From the NCBI GenBank assembly GCA_022059125.1, contig JAEUWY010000001.1, forward strand, positions 4,464,001 through 4,528,000: DNA of 64,000 bases. Direction: 5' to 3'. Source of the stretch: Corynespora cassiicola (Eukaryota > Ascomycota > Dothideomycetes > Pleosporales > Corynesporascaceae). Below are positions 11,885-21,671 of this stretch, piece by piece. The notes below the pieces were generated by a model that worked only from the letters and a program-made list of their open reading frames with translations, was not told the origin of the DNA and made no database searches. The translations under genes were made by a program, and so were the position numbers. Position 1 is the first letter of the stretch. Each line of letters starts with the position of its first letter.

Positions 11885-13232
11885 ATGAGGAACGCGATAC
11901 GACTTCTTTAACTCCGCATCCAACGACCTCCCCGACGCCTTATCAGGCATCATTAATATCCGACCCCTACCCACCTTTTGAACATTCATTCATCCAAAAC
12001 ATTCCTTTTGTCTTCTCCCTTCTCTTCTTCTTGTAGTATGTTGTCACGGCCTGTACATGTTGCTTTTTACCCCATGTCATACATCACGCCGATCATCTAC
12101 CGGCAACATCATCATCCTTGTTTTAACGGACGGTTTAGTTTCTTTTTTTGTTTGTTTGTGTGTGTGCCTTGTTTCCTCCATGGCATTTGTTCTTGTATTA
12201 TTGCAACCGATACCCGGGCCGCGTTGTTGCATCAATGGAGCCCGCCAGCATTTACTCCCCCCTCAGTGAGGCGGCGGAGCGGGCGTTGAGGGCTTCTAGG
12301 CGGCGTTTCAAGTTTTGGCTGTCGATTGAAGATGAGCGAAGGGACATGCATTGGTAGCGTAGCGTAGCGTATCATGTATCGAGATCAAGCCTGCAGGGGC
12401 CTTTGAATTGAGAAACGAGCTTCCCGCGCCAAGTTCCAGAGTTGCGATTCAAACAAATATGACAAGTGCGACGACCCGCCAGTGACGCCAGTGACGCCAT
12501 TGCATTGGTCCAACGTCGAGGCAGCGTAGCGGGAGGAGCCTAGGGCCGCTGACTACGAAATTTTTGCTGCTGGGGAGGGGGGGTATAATGGACGTGCTAT
12601 CGATAGATCACCAGGAAGAGCCACAGGGAAGGTGGTGAAAGTGGAGATGATTGCAGGGGCTGTGACGGAAGTGCGCTTCCACGCAACGTGAATGAAGGGA
12701 TGGAAACAAGACAGAGGGTGATTAAGGTGGCTGGTGACGGGCTAGAGCCGAAAGCAGGCAAGAGAGAACCTTGATGCTGCTGTAGCCTGTCTCATGTGGG
12801 CGGGACGGGACCCGGTGGCCGTAAAGTTGGAGGACGTGATCAGGCATTCAGGCACCCAAGGCACGCAGTTGGCTGCGAGAGTTGTTCCGACGCAGCCCCG
12901 GGACGGCTCGTCAAAGGTGAGAGACAGATTGGAAGAACCGTGGGACGTGGGAAATCACAGACAGCGGCCGCCGGCCAGAGGGAGGTCGTTTCAGGTGCTG
13001 GCTGGGGACGGGGACGGGGACGGGGACGGGGACGGAGACAGGGCTCGCTTCGAGAGAGACTGAGAGGAGGGTACACGGGCGAGCTGAGGTGCCTGGCCCG
13101 CGTCGGCCATTTGTTCCGCCGCTCCGCGCGGGGCTGGGCCCGTGCTAGCCTATTGCGTAAAATCTTCAGATTTTCGTCGAGGGGAGAGTTCCGAGTCTAC
13201 AGAATGCTGTGTCGGCGGTCACAACCTACACC
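11885..13232. other. Intergenic region upstream of PRPP synthetase
   Basis: No gene seen. It contains a run of GTAGC-type repeats near 12356-12371, two TGACG elements and an inverted CCAAT near 12476-12510, and the GGGGAC repeat at 13004. These could be regulatory for the PRPP synthetase gene, but that is only inferred from position. Confidence 0.45.
13004..13039 (+). repeat. (GGGGAC)5 tandem repeat, potential G-quadruplex
   Basis: Five perfect GGGGAC units followed by one degenerate unit, about 195 bp upstream of the PRPP synthetase start codon. Five consecutive G4 runs with 2-nt loops fit a G-quadruplex on the plus (coding) strand. Regulatory role is inference. Confidence 0.8.
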
Positions 13233-14633
13233 ATGGCAACCAACAGCATAAAACTGCTCACGGGCAACAGTCACCCTCAGCTGGCCCAGCTGGTGGCCGA
13301 TAGGTACGGCCCATTCTGCCTCTAACCCTGTTGCAGCCCAGTGACTCGATTACTCCGCCATCTCAAACTCCGATCAGCTTCACTAACTGCCTGTCAGGCT
13401 CGGCATAGAGTTGACTAAGATCCTGGTCCTCCAGTACTCTAACCAAGAGACTTCCGTGACCATCGGCGAGTCTGTTAGAGATGAGGACGGTGTGTGCTTC
13501 CCCTCCATTCGGCTGCTGCCCCATTATGATTCCCTGGTGAAAGCGCGTGTCCGGCTAATCGTGATGCTTCAGTCTTCATTCTCCAGTCCACTCCTCCGGG
13601 CGACATCAACGATGCCCTCATGGAGCTCCTGATCATGATCAATGCCTGCAAGACCGCCTCGGCGCGCCGCATCACCGCTGTCATTCCCAACTTCCCATAC
13701 GCCCGCCAGGACAAGAAAGACAAGTCGCGAGCGCCCATCACGGCAAAGCTTATGGCCAATATGCTGCAGACGGCAGGCTGTAATCATGTCATCACCATGG
13801 ACCTGCACGCCAGTCAGATCCAGGGCTTCTTCAACGTACCCGTGGACAACTTGTATGCGGAGCCCAGCACCCTCAGGTGGATCCGGGAGAACCTGAACGT
13901 CAAGGAGTGTATTATCGTCAGCCCCGATGCGGGAGGTGCAAAGAGGTATCTTCCCCTTCCGTCGTGCTGGAACGTGTGCCCCTTGCAGATAATGGGGTCC
14001 CCTATGTTTTGCTAGGAAGCTTAGGATAGCTTCACTGCCTGACTCAGGGACCTCAGGCAGGCCCTACACGGTCTCGCCATCTTAGGCTTCTGTTTTGGCA
14101 ACACGACCTTTTCACTTTCTGGACATTCAATCCTAACAAAGTATAGGGCAACCTCTATTGCGGATGGTCTTGACCTGCCATTCGCTCTCATCCACAAGGA
14201 GCGCGCTCGTCCGAACGAGGTGTCGAAGATGGTTTTGGTTGGCGACGTTACAGACCGCACTGCTATCATTGTGGACGACATGGCCGATACTTGCGGCACG
14301 CTTGCCAAGGCGGCCGACGTGGTTATTCAGCATGGTGCAAAGGCCGTCATTGCCATTGTCACCCACGGCATCCTGAGCGGAAACGCCATCGAGGCCCTGA
14401 ATGGCAGCAAGCTGCAAAAGATTGTCGTGACCAACACGGTACCACATGAGGAGAAGAAGCTGCTGTGCGATCGCATCGAGACCATTGACATCAGCCCCAC
14501 GGTATGTGGCATTTGCCCATCAGCTACCCATGGGGAATCCGCTGACAGTTTTTTTTAGCTCGCGGAAGCCTGCAGACGCACGCATAATGGCGAGAGTGTG
14601 TCCTTCCTCTTCAAACACGCGCCTGTGGATTGA
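13233..14633 (+). CDS. Ribose-phosphate pyrophosphokinase (PRPP synthetase), five exons
   Basis: Makes PRPP from ribose 5-phosphate and ATP, feeding purine, pyrimidine, His, Trp and NAD synthesis in the cytosol. Exons 13233-13303, 13398-13489, 13573-13945, 14147-14501 and 14559-14633 give 321 residues, the normal length for the short PRS class. Visible landmarks: N-terminal [20 protein letters not shown], the ATP-loop region [20 protein letters not shown], the metal/regulatory stretch [19 protein letters not shown], and the PRPP-binding loop [15 protein letters not shown]. All introns are GT-AG with good branch sites (CTAAC in the first, CCTAAC in the third, CTGAC in the fourth), and the reading phase is kept at each junction. 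Which yeast PRS paralogue it matches cannot be told from the sequence alone. Identification is secure. Confidence 0.96.
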
Positions 14634-17600
14634 ACGCGCTATGCGCCTCTCTGAATCTCTCGGAGTTTATGTGGGTCTGCATTCGGCGTTACCAACTTTT
14701 GGCTTCTTTCTCATGGTGTGATATCTAGTTCGGCGTATTCCTTCAAAGAAATGGGGGTATGGCCGAAGAAGTGGATCCCGCAGAACATCGGCCCTGATGG
14801 ATGGGGGGTGCATCATTGATTCTAGCACTAGATTAAAAACGGTTGCTCAGACTCTGGTTAGCCCTCCTGTAGCCATCTGCCAGTGCAGGCGGCGTGCGTG
14901 CGTGCGTGGGTATCGAATGAAGATTTACGACCGCTGCGTGGGTAGCAGGTGCGCTAATGATGCATTCTTACATTGTAAATTGAAGTTTGACCTGTACTAC
15001 TGTAAGGTGCTGCAGATCATAGTACCGGTATTCCTGTCAAAGCGGTTCTATTCGGCTTGCGTCTTGCATGACCTGCATTGGATGCACTAGCGCCCTTAGG
15101 CCGGGTCTCTCAAACCTTACTATCTTTTCGGGCGAACTTTGCAGCTGTGCCCCGAACACGCTTGAGCGCTCTGGTCCATGGATTGTCGATCGTCTGGATC
15201 TACGCGACTTCACGAGACTCGACACGCTATCTTGGCCAGAATGCATGGTATGCTTGCCATCAAGGCACTTCAAGGGGGGGGACCTGAGCTTACGTCTTGC
15301 AGGACACGTGCATTCCAATGCGGCCACATTCATCCAAGTCAGTTGCGGCTCCTCTTCAATCCGGCCCATCTAGGCATCATGCCACCGGCCTTACTTCTGG
15401 CTACCGTGGTTCCTGTCCCTTTTCTGGGCTGCATCACATTGATAGAGTACCGCCTAGGCTGTGGCCACTTTTAATCCATTCTGGGCGGGTTATCACCATT
15501 TCATGCGCTTCACCATCATCAGGCTTGCCACCGAACGTGCCTCACCGACCCGTCTCCCTCTGACGGCGGGACGCACATCAAGGTCTCCTCTCTCCGAAAA
15601 TGCCTCAGACAGCACCGTTGCCGTGTCTGAGTTTAACAGTGCTTCAAGGCTGAAAGCCTCCCCGCATGTTCGAGCGGTCAAGCAAACTCTCCCAAAGGCG
15701 GCTCCGCGGGTACGGCCTGTAGGAAACTCTCCGCCAGCTTCACCACCCACCCACCGCCAGTCATTGCGCCGCCACTCCCTCTCGTCTTCCTGCTTCCCAC
15801 CCCTCACCCCCTCCATTGGGATTGTCCAGGCTCCCGAAGCTTCGTCCCAAGGCATCATCCACACTCAAGCTCATACCACTCTCTTACGATGGGCAGACGG
15901 CAGCATCCTAGCGTCCAACGCATGCCCGTTTCGACGCGTCCCACTATTATGTCGAGTAGACGCGTCGTGCACATGTATTCTTCTCATGTCGGGCGTGAAG
16001 GGCGCGCCGCGTCCACGTAGCGCGCCGCCAGAGCGGGGAGGCAAAAAGGGCAAGGGAAGCAAGTCCCCGGAGAATAAGAAAAAAAAGCAGAGGAGCGGAA
16101 CATCATGGATCCAGCATCATGCCTAGTCTCCAATAGCTTCACACACACCCGCATCCCTGCCCCAGTCCTGGAGTCGGAAGGGGGATGGGTGGGGGGAAAG
16201 GGAAGATGGGAGATGGGATGAACGCTGGTACGCTACCCATCTTCCGCTTTCCGCCGTTCTACACCACTTGTCCCTCACAAGTACCCTCCCCCAAGGCCAG
16301 AAAGGGGACAAAGAAGCCTATTCCCGGAGTTCAACCTTGAACCCATCGGCACAGTTTCCCAGGCCGAAAACCCGCACACAGAAGGGAAAAAAAAACGGTC
16401 TAAACCAAGCTTCCCGGTCGTTCGTCTTCGTACCTTGGCCCTAGCGTCCATGGCGCGCAGGACGTCGGAACTTTATATACGGTAGTGCTGGTAAGGCAAA
16501 CGCATTGTCCTCGCTCCCTTTCTCGCTTCTCTTCGCTTTTTGGCGTCGTCTGTGTGTCCTGCCTTGTCTCGTCTCGTCTCGCTCCCGATCCCACCCGCAC
16601 GCTCGCTGCTGGCCCTGTTTGCGGAGAGAGGGCATGATTTGCGCATCCCGCGCTCGCGCCCACGCGTGCACACCACGCTCGATAGACGAAAGCGCCCGAG
16701 CGCTCCCACGAGACGTTGGTTTCCTGCGGGACGGTGCGTGGGAGGCGAGATGATGATGGTGGCGGGACGATGCGCGTCCCTTATCCCCATCCATCGTGCT
16801 TCCACGAGAGGGGGGGGGTCTGGCCCACTTCGCCGCTTCCCACGTGCGCGCCGTATTGAACTCCGTACGCACGGGCGTATTTGGTGTAGACGGTAGAGCG
16901 TACAGAGGGGAGGCGAGGGGACCTGAGTACATCAAGGGAAAAAAAAAACCATCTTGCGCGAACAGGGCTGGCGGGGGCGGTGTGTTTGTGTGAGTGAGCG
17001 ATGTGGCTCGCCGGTCTCGCAGCGCCGTGCTACTGCTGCTGCTTGCTGCCGCCATCTTCCCTAGGGAGCCATGCGTGTCCCTGCCACACGGACCTGGCGA
17101 AACACGTGCGCGGTGCGAGGATGCGCGGTCGGGACTCAAGGTTTGTTTAGAGGGGTTGTGGTTTCGCGAAAACGGCCGCGTTGCGGGGGTCATGGTGGTT
17201 CTGAGCTCCAGGTAGACAGGTGGGACCACTGTTTTTTTTGTTTCCCTCTTCCCTTGAAGTTTGATGGTAATGCACGGATCCTTTGAGGTGGTGTGGATGT
17301 GCGAGCGGTGGCGGTGAGTATGGAGCTACCATTTTCCGCCGTGTGTAGGTGGGTTGGGCGAGTAGGATGGCATCTGGGGATTGCCTCAGGCTGGTGCATT
17401 GTTGAGATGCTTGCGTGGAGGTTGGGGGGGGGGGTTCCTTGGGAGGCGTAGCTGCTCGGCGCGCTCAGGCTATGCTGCGTGGGCTTAGGCTATGCGTTGA
17501 GGGTCGTGAGTCGGGGACGGCCATGTGGTTGTGGCGATGGAGAGCCGGAGCGTCCGAGGCTGCGTGCTGAGCGTTCTTCGAATGTTCTCCGGAGATTTCG

Positions 17601-18470
17601 TGCAGCAAAGGATCGGCCGGTTTGGCTAGGGGCGCGAGATGTGATGCAATGGCTTCATTTCTTGCGGCTGACTCGAATAGTTCGCCTTTGAATGAGAAAT
17701 TCTCCGGTTGAACTTCGTGACCGTGAGATGGACCTAGAGTCGAACTATTGGAAAGACGTTGATATTCAGGGCGGACGGGAGAACGACGAGCATCAATGAT
17801 CCTTGGGTGACTGACTGGGAGACCTTGGGTGAGAATAGGTAAATGACAAATGCAGAGTGGTCAGTTTGGGAGATTGCTTCAGCCAGGCCAAGGGACTTGG
17901 TAGGTCTTGAGTTGGCCCGTACAATCGATTGACTGTGAGCTTCCGACTGTGTGGGTTGGTAATTAGATTCAACCAATCTAATTGTCTAAATATGGCAATA
18001 CTTCATGGCAAACGAAAAGAAATCTGTATGGAATTAACAATCTTCATTGCACGCAGCCCAGACCACAATCTATAGAGCCATCTGTTAGCAACAGCCCAGG
18101 CAGAAAAGTAACCGTCGCCATTATAAATGCTTGAAAATGCTGCAATAGAGGCCAAAGAAATCTGCGCTCATAACAAATGTGTGGGCAAGTATAACAGATG
18201 ACAGCAAAATGAAGAGTAGCCAAGAGTCCTATCAACCTTTGTGTGCAATCTGTTGTCCAACGCCTCCCATTCGCGCATGCTCATACCAGATTTTCGCTCG
18301 GAATTGATGTAAATGATACTTGTAACGCTAATGTCAGCCTGGAGATCATGAAAAAAAGGAGATGGTAAGAAACATTAGAAAATTACAATCTTCCAACGTC
18401 TGCTCGTGCACTGTGCCACCGCGTAGGAAACCTCTGTCCCTTGCTCAAAGATGCAAAGTGCCTTGCACTT
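14634..18470. other. 3.8 kb without a recognisable gene
   Basis: Several open frames exist (for example 15461-16126 plus and 16441-17229 minus), but they are Ser/Arg/Pro-rich, lack domains and overlap equally open frames on the other strand. A (TGCG)n tract lies near 14895. The 17.7-18.4 kb part is more A+T-rich than the rest. Nothing else is supported. Confidence 0.45.
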
Positions 18471-19007
18471 TCAGTGACCACCGATGACTCCTACAGCCCT
18501 CCATTTTGGTTCTCCTCCTCTTGCAATAGGTGTCTGGTCTCGGATAGCTTGTGCCGGAATGCGATACATGACCAAATATTCGCCATGATGGAAGAACTCG
18601 GACTCTTGGTTACTATGGGTCTCTCCATCTCTTGCCAACAAGTCTGCTGCGCGAAAGACTGGTCCTCTAGCAAGGTGGGCGGTGTCGATGGTGACTACGA
18701 ATGTATCCTCGCCGCATTTCTGGGAGACGTATTGTGCGACGCGTTCGGCATGGGCCAGGTTATCGTAGACACTAATAAAAGGCGAGCTGATGTTGGTTTG
18801 CTGGTTTAGATGCGCGAGGCCAAAACGACTCAGTGCTGAAGTGTAGTTGACGATTGTAGTCTGGTTTTTCGCAGAGAAGCCACTGCTAAAATGGTAGCGG
18901 GTTTGAGCACTGGCTCGGTGGACTCGGTATACTAAAGATGGTATCTGAGTAGGTGTTGACATTTGTGGTGGCGGAGTAAGTGGGTGAGTTGTTGGAAGAG
19001 AATACAT
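18471..19007 (-). CDS. Fungal DUF7587-like protein, unknown function
   Basis: Single-exon gene of 178 residues. It opens with a low-complexity stretch and then LVYRVHRASAQTRY, followed by SRFGLAHLNQQTNISSPFIS, SVYDNLAHAERVAQYVSQK, FVVTIDTAHLARGPVFRAAD and EYLVMYRIPAQAI. The order (VYR.H opening, SPFISVY, an Ala-rich helix, a Val/Ile strand, then a YRIPA ending) resembles fungal DUF7587 proteins, which have an ADP-ribosyltransferase-like look; this resemblance is from memory and was not searched. The first ATG is at 19007; the in-frame ATG at 18962 would remove a Pro/Thr-rich leader. It stands alone between large gene-poor gaps. That it encodes a protein is likely; its role is unknown. Confidence 0.65.
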   Translation of the reverse strand: MYSLPTTHPLTPPPQMSTPTQIPSLVYRVHRASAQTRYHFSSGFSAKNQTTIVNYTSALSRFGLAHLNQQTNISSPFISVYDNLAHAERVAQYVSQKCGEDTFVVTIDTAHLARGPVFRAADLLARDGETHSNQESEFFHHGEYLVMYRIPAQAIRDQTPIARGGEPKWRAVGVIGGH

Positions 19008-20820
19008 GGCTGAATTATTTTAGGTAATAGCTAAGGTGGCATATGCGGTTAGATCTTACTGGTCATGGTTATGGTGTTGGTTTAGTACCTGTACAACCTG
19101 AGACAGATATGATGAAAGTAAACAAAGACGGCAGCGATAAGAAAGGGTCCAAAAAATGGTCAGTGCGAATGGACACAGGATGGGTTTTAAAATGGGTGAG
19201 GAATAATGCAGATCCAGATATAGCAAGGGACGAGGGGGGATGACCCAAGGGGTGTTGGCACAGCTCGGATAATGCCGCCTGACGAGTGTTGACGCTTTTC
19301 CCTTCACCACCTCCCATCTCTTTAAATATGCGAGATAAGCGCGAACGGTGAGAAACCGTCTGAACGGATACATACACATATCCTACTACAGTTGGCTTAT
19401 CCTCCCGAAACAGCAATGTAAATTGCTTCCTTTTGGAATACCAAGGTTCCACATTCCGAAGGACTCTAAGGATATATAACGCATGTTTCCGAGTTGGGCT
19501 ATCCGTTAACAAAGAAAAGGGTCAGGGGAATACTAGGAGTAGATTGCGGATGGTCTGTCCATGCCCAGGATATGCGGCTGGATGAGTTAGTGCGTTTACA
19601 TGGACCTTGCCCATGGTATTTCGCAAAAATAATGCTGTGTAACATTACGATACCAGACTGGAATGTGGCTTTCATGTCCCCACTATTACCCGTTCGGTGG
19701 GTGAGCAAACCAGGTGCTTCGTCCCTCATGCACGTTGGACGAGGAACTTTGAATCTCTGACAAAGCTGCGATCGAGTATTTCCCTAGTGAGTTTCAAGAT
19801 CATAACCTGATTTGTGCTTAGTCCTTCACAGGACGATATCAAGCGGGATGATAGACTTGAAATCATCCAATAGACAGGACCAGCCAAAAGTAGTAGAGGA
19901 CTGTGTTCGTCGAAGATCCACCTATTATAATTATCTTATATCAAGTTGATGCTGTTATGACCTATGTCCCTTGCTCAAATTGTTATTCCCAGGACAAGGG
20001 GTAAAAGCATGGGCTGCGTTTGGCTGGCCAAAGACGGCGTTCTCCAAGGGTAGGGACTGCAACCCCACGAATGGCCATCGAAACCTGTCCGGCTAGGTGA
20101 TCCGAACAAGTTGATAAAAGCATGCCACTGACACTTGTTCGTTTCAGCCTACTTTGGGCCTACCATTGTACCATCAAACGGGTAGTGGCATTGACGTCCT
20201 ATTCTCCCCAAGGATTCATTCGTTGATGGAAAGTATCAGAGTTCGGATGAATACATGTCTACTTCGCATATTTCCGGTTTTGTTGGCAGAAGCTGCCGGC
20301 AATAAGGGTCTGTGTGCAGCAAGATGGGAAACAAAGTCAGCTTGAATAAGGTATCACGGCTGGCTGCACCACATACCGACAGCTGTCAAAATCTACTCAC
20401 CGCCACTTCCTTGGATTGGATCGGGAAGCTTCATTCCCTTTCCAAATCGATTGCTGCTCAGACGTTGGCCTTGATAATGTCCAAGAGAATGCGGACTACT
20501 CAGCCCAGCACGTGGATGCGCTGAAGCTCTGGGATGGCGCTAAGCCAAGAAAGGCTTGGCGCTCTCTCCCGCCTCAACTCCGAAAAAGTTCCCCATCATT
20601 GTTCGACGTCGCGCAAACGGTTGGCAATCGCGGTCCCCAGTATTCCACGTAAGTGAACATAGTCATAGGACGCTGAGGTCTCACATTGACTCCCGTTTAG
20701 ACTCAACGCCTCCCTCAAACCGCGTCCAACGAACGGTCACCCCTTCTCTCGCGCACGCCCACCACCCTTTCCGACTGCAGCGCAGCCTCGACGGCGAAAT
20801 CAGCTCGATACATTTTCAAA
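19008..20820. other. 1.8 kb without a recognisable gene
   Basis: Contains only short open frames without domains. The last few hundred bases, C-rich just before 20821, probably hold the promoter and 5' UTR of the uL30m gene. Confidence 0.45.
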
Positions 20821-21099
20821 ATGGCTTTCTTCCGCATAACATTGATGCGCTCCGGCATCGGAATGCCCGCAAAGACACAGGGCGTCCTCAAGGCCCTCGG
20901 CCTCCGCAAGCGCATGACGACCGTCTACCACCCCGTCAGCCAGTCCGTCGCCGGTCAAATTATGAGGATAAAGGAGCTGGTTGATGTCAAGGAGGTGGAG
21001 CATGCCTTGACCAAGGAGCAGATTCGCCAGGCCAGGCGGCCAGACCCTGGATACTACGTTGAGAAGAGGGCCGCGAACCTGGTCAACAAGTACGAATAA
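20821..21099 (+). CDS. MRPL33: Mitochondrial 54S ribosomal protein uL30m
   Basis: Component of the mitochondrial large ribosomal subunit. The single exon encodes 92 residues, the expected size. The N-terminal FFRITLMRSGIGMPAKTQGV is the typical uL30 strand, followed by LKALGLRKRMTTVYHP and the loop SVAGQIMRIKELVDVKEVE. The C-terminal extension, rich in Arg and Lys, is usual in fungal mitochondrial versions. The start is the only ATG that begins the conserved strand. Identification is secure. Confidence 0.94.
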   Translation: MAFFRITLMRSGIGMPAKTQGVLKALGLRKRMTTVYHPVSQSVAGQIMRIKELVDVKEVEHALTKEQIRQARRPDPGYYVEKRAANLVNKYE

Positions 21100-21671
21100 G
21101 GTGTGATTTGAGGAAGTGTAGGATACGCGGTCCGTGGGGGGCAGAAGCATATATTGGCGTTTTTGGGGGCTATAAAGATGTACTATATCCACGCCCGGCA
21201 CTGGCCTGACGGAATACCCGTAAGGACCGCTTTATGCCACAATCCACTGATTTGGACAACATGCTTGGGATCAATATGACACCGACAATTGATCAGAGAA
21301 GCCTAACGTTCTGACTTGTGACCAGCTGAACTATGAAGATTTATGACTCGAATCAGTCGAATGACTTCTCACATATTTCAGTTCTCTCCATGGAGTCTTG
21401 ACCAGCTTGTTCCCATATTTAGTCTATATGTCCGTCGACTACATGAAAGCTGAGACCGAAATTGCACTCCTTAGTTACAGTATCGTTGTACACCAAGGAT
21501 ATTCTGGCGACGGCTGCAGTAATCTGCCAGCTCTTGAAACTTGCGTGACACCATGTCATTCACTTACAGCAGCTCACTGATTTAGAGCAAATACTCTAAC
21601 TTCTAATCATTCGTTTCGGAAGAAGAAGCTAAACATTACATCGACAGGTACGTCAATCTTGTGACAACTCT
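21100..21671. other. Convergent intergenic region
   Basis: About 570 bp between the 3' ends of the uL30m gene and the GH2 gene. Nothing beyond presumed 3' UTRs was seen. Confidence 0.5.

Noticed and set aside
15461..16126. 221-codon plus-strand open frame
   Set aside because: Ser/Arg/Pro-rich, no conserved motif, and overlapped by open frames on the opposite strand.
16441..17229. 262-codon minus-strand open frame
   Set aside because: Composition follows local G+C-rich repeats; no domain. A lineage-specific gene cannot be fully excluded.
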